DNA from: Streptomyces aurantiogriseus
GTDB lineage: Bacteria; Actinomycetota; Actinomycetes; Streptomycetales; Streptomycetaceae
DNA length: 64,000 bases
Direction of reading: 5' to 3'
NCBI RefSeq assembly: GCF_014649375.1
Contig: NZ_BMSX01000010.1
Coordinates: forward strand, 281,694-345,693
The position numbers and the translations under genes were made by a program. Of the stretch, positions 59,906-64,000 are shown piece by piece. The notes beneath the pieces are model-generated. The model was not told where the DNA came from and searched no databases. It saw only the letters and a list, made by a program, of their open reading frames with translations. The first letter of the stretch is position 1; every line of letters begins with the position of its first letter.

Positions 59906-60233
59906 TTGTCCCTCCCGCAGGGGTCGACCGTTCTACTGCCCGATGAAATCAGGCAGGCCCGAAAAGGCTGCTGCCCGGCGTACACAGAAGACACCCAGTC
60001 TGCCGGACCTTCACAAGAAGCCTGCCCAGTGTTTCACCCTCTCCCAACCCGGCCATAACAGTTCGGCAGCTTTCGCACACGCTCCGCACACCCGGGGGGC
60101 GGAAACACCGGCGACCGGCATCCGCACGGAGGGGGAAGGTAAGTAACCTTGCATGCGGCTGTCCAGCCGCGCCGGTCCGTCCGGCCTGGGCGGTGGCACG
60201 AGCACGAGCGGGCATCGGAGGGCGGCCGCACAC
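59906..60233. other. Divergent osaA-osaC promoter region
   Basis: This 328-bp spacer holds no gene I support. It must carry both promoters. A small hairpin AAGGT-AAGTA-ACCTT lies at 60137-60151, just before an alternative ATG at 60153. I did not see a clear SigB-type promoter (GNNT-N14-16-GGGTAC/T). Confidence 0.5.
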
Positions 60234-62972
60234 ATGACCACCGGACTGATCCCGGGGGAACAGCCCCCGGAACCCCGGCCGACGGGCACGCTTCCGCACC
60301 AGCGGCGCGAGCCGGACGACCGGGGAGCCCTGCACGTCGACAACCGGCCGAGGAGTTCAGTGATCACCGCGCGCGCGGCTGCCAGCTTCGAGCCCGTCGG
60401 GCGATCGGTCGCGACCGCCCGCTCCTTCGTCCGCGACACCCTCCAGGGCTGGGGGTTCGCGGACATCGTCGACGACGCCGTGGTCCTCACCAGCGAGCTG
60501 GTGACCAACGCGGTGGTCCACGCGGGCACCCACGCCGACGTCCTGTGCCTGCGCGCCGACGACGGCGTACGCATCGAGGTCGCCGACCGCTACCCGGAGC
60601 GCGAGATCCCCCTCCAGGGCTCCCCCGCATCCATGGGCAGCCCCGACCGCGAAGGCGGCCGGGGACTCCAGCTGTGCGCGGCGATCGCGGGCCACTGGGG
60701 CGTCGACTACACGCCCACCCACAAGAACGTCTGGTTCCAACTCACGCTCCCCGAGCGCCCGGTCGGCACCCGCGCGGCCGGCCCGTCGCTCCCCGCCGAC
60801 CTGCTCCCGCTCGCCGACGGCCGCGTCCGCGTCGCCGTCGTCCAGATCGACCGTACGGGCGCCATCTCGGCCTGGAACGAGGACGCCGAGGAACTCTTCG
60901 GCTACGCGGCCGACCAGGTCACCGGCAAGCCCCTCACCGACCTCGCCGCCTGGCCGCACACCCCCGGCACCAGCACCGGCATCGCCGAGGCGCTCCAACT
61001 CTCCCGCTGGGAGGGCAGCTACGGCATCCGCGGCGCCGACGGCCGCGTGACCCCGGTGTACGCCTCCCACCTGCGCGTCCGCGACACCGACGGCGACCCC
61101 TCCACGGTCTGCCTCCTCGTCCGCGACCACGAACGGGCGGTCCTGCAGACGCCGTTGCGCGTTCCGGCCTCCGACGCGGCCCCCGCCACCGACGGCCAGA
61201 GCACCGACCCCTTCGAGGTGTTCATCGGCTCCCCCGCCCCGGATGACCTCGACGGCCTCCTCCAGCGCACAGTGGAACGCGCCCGCGACATGCTCGACGG
61301 CGACTCCGCCTTCCTGCTCCTCGCCACCGACGACGAAACGGAGCTGGAGGTCCGCGCCTCCACGGGCCTGCCCTCCGCCCGCCAGCGCTTCGCGCGCGTT
61401 CCCGTCGAGGCGGGCCCCGGCCGCTACGGCTCCGCCCGCATGCCGGCCGTCCACGAGGACCTCCTGGCCGTCCCCGGCGCCGTCCCCCTGCTGAACGGCA
61501 CAGGCATGCGCTCGGTGGTCACGGTCCCGCTGAAGGTCGAGGGCCGCCTCACCGGCTCCCTCGGTGTCGCGGCCGAGGCCCCCGCCAGATACTCCAACGA
61601 GGAGGCCCTGCGCCTGCAGTTCGCCGCGGACCGCATCGCGCTGGCCGTCGAGTCGGCCCGCCTGGGCGAACTGGAGCGCCTGCGCCGAGGCTCCCTCAGC
61701 TTCCTCGTCGAAGCCTCCGACCTCCTCGCCGGCACCCTCGACCGCGACCAGACCCTGGCCCTCATGGCCCAGATGACGGTCCCGACGCTGGCCACCTGGT
61801 GTGCGGTCTACACGATCGCCGACCAGGCCTCGGAACCGTACCTGTCGTACGTCCTGCACGAGGACGAGGAACTCATCGACGGCATCAAGTCGTTGCTCTC
61901 GAAGATCCCCCCGCCGGACCCCGTCCCCACCCCGGGCGCCCGCGTCTGGTCGGCCCCCGGCGAGGCGGCGCACGAGGCGGCCCTGCGCAGCTCCATGCGC
62001 AGCCTCGGCCTGACCGGCGGCCCCTCCCACCAGGTGACGTCGGGCATCGGCCCCACCCTGGCCACGGCCTCCGCGGTGGGCGGCGAAACCGTGGTCCTGC
62101 CCCTGGTCGCCCGCAACCGCGTCATCGGCATGCTCACCCTCGGCAAACCCACCGACGAGCACTTCCGCCAGGAAATCCTGGAACTCGCCGAGGACTTGAG
62201 CCGCCGAGCCGCCCTCGCCCTGGACAACGCCCGCCTGTACTCGGAGCGCACGGCCATCAGCCAGTCCCTCCAGCGCAGCCTCCTGCCCCCGGAGACTCCC
62301 AAGATCGACGGCGTCGAGGTCGAGGTCATCTACCGCGCGGCCGGGGAGGGCAACGAGGTCGGCGGCGACTTCTACGACGTCTTCCCGATCAGCGACGGCG
62401 CCTACGGCTTCGCCATCGGCGACGTCTGCGGCACAGGCCCGAACGCGGCAGCGGTGACGGGCCTGGCCCGCCACGCCCTGCGCCTGCTGGCCCGCGAGGG
62501 CCTCAGCGGACCCGAGGTCCTGGAGCGCCTGAACTCCGCGATCCTCGACGAGGGCGCCCGCAGCCGCTTCCTGACCCTCCTCTACGGCGAGTTGCGTCCG
62601 CAGGAGGACGGCAGCGCGGAACTGAAGGTGGTCTGCGCCGGCCATCCGCTCCCCCTCCGCCTGCGCCAGGACGGCACGGTCGAGGCGGCAGCCGAACCCC
62701 AGCCTCTCCTCGGCGTCATGGAGGACCTGGAGCTCTACGAGCAGACAGTCACCCTCGACCCCGGCGACGTCCTGCTCTGTGTCACGGACGGCGTCACCGA
62801 GCGCCGTGAGGGCACCCGCATGCTGGGCGACGACGGCCTCGCCGATGTCCTCACCACGTGCACGGGCCTGACGGCCGGCGCGGTCGCGGCTCGCATCATG
62901 CGCGCGGTGGAACGCTTCGCATCGGACGCCCCGTCGGACGACATGGCGATCCTCGCGATGCGAGTGGCCTGA
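60234..62972 (+). CDS. osaC: OsaC: multidomain anti-sigma kinase/phosphatase
   Basis: The 912-residue protein has, in order, an RsbW-like HATPase domain (about 45-165; ELVTNAVVHA as N box, GGRGLQLC), a PAS domain (about 185-295), two GAF-type domains (about 320-480 and 500-670) and a PP2C/SpoIIE phosphatase (about 690-912; GNEVGGDFYDVFP, FAIGDVCGTGPNAA, VTDGVTERRE). OsaC of S. coelicolor modulates SigB after osmotic stress through its kinase domain. ATG 60234 (MTTGLIPGEQ) has GGAGG 12 nt upstream; an upstream ATG at 60153 would add 27 low-complexity residues. Divergent from osaA, as in S. coelicolor. Confidence 0.9.
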   Translation: MTTGLIPGEQPPEPRPTGTLPHQRREPDDRGALHVDNRPRSSVITARAAASFEPVGRSVATARSFVRDTLQGWGFADIVDDAVVLTSELVTNAVVHAGTHADVLCLRADDGVRIEVADRYPEREIPLQGSPASMGSPDREGGRGLQLCAAIAGHWGVDYTPTHKNVWFQLTLPERPVGTRAAGPSLPADLLPLADGRVRVAVVQIDRTGAISAWNEDAEELFGYAADQVTGKPLTDLAAWPHTPGTSTGIAEALQLSRWEGSYGIRGADGRVTPVYASHLRVRDTDGDPSTVCLLVRDHERAVLQTPLRVPASDAAPATDGQSTDPFEVFIGSPAPDDLDGLLQRTVERARDMLDGDSAFLLLATDDETELEVRASTGLPSARQRFARVPVEAGPGRYGSARMPAVHEDLLAVPGAVPLLNGTGMRSVVTVPLKVEGRLTGSLGVAAEAPARYSNEEALRLQFAADRIALAVESARLGELERLRRGSLSFLVEASDLLAGTLDRDQTLALMAQMTVPTLATWCAVYTIADQASEPYLSYVLHEDEELIDGIKSLLSKIPPPDPVPTPGARVWSAPGEAAHEAALRSSMRSLGLTGGPSHQVTSGIGPTLATASAVGGETVVLPLVARNRVIGMLTLGKPTDEHFRQEILELAEDLSRRAALALDNARLYSERTAISQSLQRSLLPPETPKIDGVEVEVIYRAAGEGNEVGGDFYDVFPISDGAYGFAIGDVCGTGPNAAAVTGLARHALRLLAREGLSGPEVLERLNSAILDEGARSRFLTLLYGELRPQEDGSAELKVVCAGHPLPLRLRQDGTVEAAAEPQPLLGVMEDLELYEQTVTLDPGDVLLCVTDGVTERREGTRMLGDDGLADVLTTCTGLTAGAVAARIMRAVERFASDAPSDDMAILAMRVA

Positions 62973-62986
62973 AGGAACGCATGAAA

Positions 62987-63014
62987 AATCCCCCGCCCTG
63001 ATGGGCGGGGGATT
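62987..63014. terminator. Terminator between osaC and converging tRNA-Thr
   Basis: AATCCCCCGCCC (62987-62998) pairs perfectly with GGGCGGGGGATT (63003-63014) around a TGAT loop. On the minus strand it is followed by TTTTT, so it is a good terminator for the tRNA; on the plus strand it can end osaC. Confidence 0.88.
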
Positions 63015-63019
63015 CCTTG

Positions 63020-63095
63020 TGGAGCCCCCAAACGGAATCGAACCGTTGACCTTCTCCTTACCATGGAGACGCTCTGCCGACTGAGCTATAGGGGC
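63020..63095 (-). tRNA. tRNA-Thr(GGT)
   Basis: The minus strand folds as a full cloverleaf: acceptor GCCCCTA with TGGGGGC, anticodon arm TCTCC-ATGGTAA-GGAGA with anticodon GGT, T-arm AACGG-TTCGATT-CCGTT. The discriminator is T, and CCA is encoded (63022-63020). It reads ACC/ACT Thr codons. Confidence 0.96.
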
Positions 63096-63134
63096 CTGTC
63101 GCTTTTTGAGGTTTCCCTCGCGGCAACGGAATAG

Positions 63135-63164
63135 ATCATACCCCGAACGAAGCCGTACTCCCAA
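63135..63164 (-). promoter_or_regulatory. Promoter of tRNA-Thr
   Basis: Minus-strand TTGGGA (63164-63159), 18-nt spacer, TATGAT (63140-63135) resembles a vegetative (HrdB-type) promoter. Predicted start of transcription is near 63128, about 33 nt before the tRNA. Confidence 0.55.
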
Positions 63165-63170
63165 ACTCGC

Positions 63171-63848
63171 TCAGAAGGCGGGCTGGAGCAGTCCCCCAAG
63201 CGCGTTGCAGGCGGACACGATCCGCTGCATGTCCCGCTTCGTCAGCGAGGCGTCCACCGGTAGCGCGAGCGTCTCATCGGCAGCCAGTTCGGTCTGCGGC
63301 AGCGAAACGAACCGCCGGAACTCGGGCAACCGGTGCAGCGGGGTCTTCACCGGCACCCGGCACTCGACTCCCCTCCCCCGCAGGGCCCGTGCGAACGCGT
63401 CCCGATCGGGCCGCCCGTTCCCTGGCACCCGCACGACGTACTGCTGATAGGTGTGCCCGTCCCCACTGTCGGGCGTCCGCACCCCCCGCAACCGCGCATC
63501 GAGATAGGCAGCCCGCTCCCTGCGCTGCGCGATCTCGTCGTACGGCGCCTGCGACTCGGCCTGCTCCAACACCAGCAGCCCATGCCGCTGCCCCAACTCG
63601 TGCAACCGCGCGATACCCGCCGGCCGCCCGAAGCGATGCACGACAACGACGGCCGAGGTCCGCGGAGTTACGGCGGCTTCGACGGCGGCCGCGTCGAGGC
63701 AGTAGGTCACCGGATCCACGTCGGCGAACATCGGAAGCGCACCCGCCAGGGCCACCGCTTCGGCTACTTCGACGTTCCCATAGGCCGGCACGATGACCTC
63801 GTCACCGACTCCGACGCCTGCGGCCCTGAGCATTGCAGCAGTACCCAT
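63171..63848 (-). CDS. Truncated DegT/DnrJ/EryC1-like aminotransferase lacking the PLP-lysine region
   Basis: The 225-residue frame aligns in pattern with DegT-family sugar aminotransferases, which are about 370-400 residues long. The first half (GVGVGDEVIVPAYGNVE, MFADVDPVTYCLDAAAVEAA, VVVVHRFGRPA, LLVLEQAESQAPY) fits the N-terminal domain, and then EIAQRRERAAYLDARL and the C-terminal domain follow at once. About 110 central residues, including the FSFxxxK lysine, are missing. The N-terminal part is also short: in-frame residues SAPSIHR precede the ATG, with a stop soon upstream. No ribosome site is seen. It is probably a decaying or inactive relic, possibly expressed. It lies between tRNA-Thr and the rRNA operon end. 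Confidence 0.6.
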   Translation of the reverse strand: MGTAAMLRAAGVGVGDEVIVPAYGNVEVAEAVALAGALPMFADVDPVTYCLDAAAVEAAVTPRTSAVVVVHRFGRPAGIARLHELGQRHGLLVLEQAESQAPYDEIAQRRERAAYLDARLRGVRTPDSGDGHTYQQYVVRVPGNGRPDRDAFARALRGRGVECRVPVKTPLHRLPEFRRFVSLPQTELAADETLALPVDASLTKRDMQRIVSACNALGGLLQPAF

Positions 63849-63888
63849 GCGGTGGATGCTGGGCGCGGAACATGAACTTCAAGTGACG

Positions 63889-63940
63889 AAAAACAAAAAA
63901 GAGTTGGGCCCCGAACCGAAGTTCAAGACCCAACCCTTTT
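63889..63940 (-). terminator. rRNA operon terminator
   Basis: On the minus strand, 9 nt after the 5S end, GTTGGG... and ...GCCCAAC form an imperfect stem-loop (about 63903-63936), followed by CTCTTTTTTGTTTTT. This is typical of Streptomyces rrn terminators. Confidence 0.8.
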
Positions 63941-63948
63941 GAATGATT

Positions 63949-64000
63949 GTTCGGCGGCGTCCTACTCTCCCACAGGGTCCCCCCTGCAGTACCATCGGCG
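63949..64000 (-). rRNA. rrf: 5S rRNA, 3' end only (operon continues beyond window)
   Basis: On the minus strand the last 52 bases read CGCCGATGGTACTGCAGGG, then the usual ...GGGAGAGTAGGACGCCGCCGAAC ending of actinobacterial 5S rRNA (split here to keep it short). The 5' part of the 5S, and the 23S and 16S genes, must lie to the right of the window. Confidence 0.95.

Overview
The window is a chromosomal core segment from a Streptomyces species. The DNA is very GC-rich with GC-biased third codon positions, GTG starts are common, and the genes are typical of the genus: the osaABC osmoadaptation locus, the gluABCD glutamate transporter beside gluR-gluK, a second RelA/SpoT homologue, dps, clgR-like, rodZ-like and ftsK genes. 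As far as I recall, the order matches the recA-ftsK-osa region of Streptomyces coelicolor (about SCO5746 to SCO5796). I could not check this by search. No transposase, prophage, CRISPR array or biosynthetic cluster is visible.

Layout. 0.1-2.8 kb: two tandem secreted trypsin-like lipoproteins; the second carries a compensated double frameshift across its catalytic Asp. 2.8-15.1 kb: mostly minus-strand housekeeping genes (hflX, an M1 aminopeptidase, an RSH protein, dapF, miaA, miaB), with two small plus-strand genes between. 15.2-20.7 kb: a NarL-type two-component pair, a KhtTU-like cation/proton antiporter, and a lipoprotein with a TTA codon. 20.8-28.3 kb: a MazG-like pyrophosphohydrolase, a lone TAXI-type binding protein, gluK-gluR, and divergent gluABCD. 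28.4-31.2 kb: an FAD monooxygenase, then a cysteine dioxygenase-rhodanese operon behind a leader with three perfect dyads. 31.7-38.4 kb: recX-recA, an AI-2E transporter, DUF3046, a cyclase-like protein, and azlCD with an AraC regulator. 38.5-45.5 kb: lhr helicase, Nei/Fpg glycosylase, SDR. 45.5-53.4 kb: dps, then the minus-strand chain ftsK - rodZ-like - rimO - pgsA - cinA - clgR-like. 53.5-63.0 kb: osaB, osaA and divergent osaC. Right end: tRNA-Thr(GGT), an internally deleted DegT-type aminotransferase, and the 3' end of a 5S rRNA whose rRNA operon lies beyond the edge.

How the parts work together. The most interesting signal is regulatory. Three promoters match the mycobacterial RecA-NDp (PafBC-type, LexA-independent) DNA-damage promoter, GTCRGTG-N8-TAnnnT: recA, lhr (one mismatch in the -10), and the MazG-like gene. 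In lhr and mazG the -10 lies exactly 6 nt before the ATG, which predicts leaderless mRNAs. recA also has a degenerate LexA-like half-palindrome further upstream. This would join recombination (recA-recX), crosslink or alkylation repair (lhr, nei) and nucleotide-pool cleaning (MazG-like) in one damage response. Other units are the glutamate sensing/uptake locus, the OsaA-OsaB-OsaC/SigB osmotic circuit, and a cysteine-sulfur unit (cysteine dioxygenase plus rhodanese).
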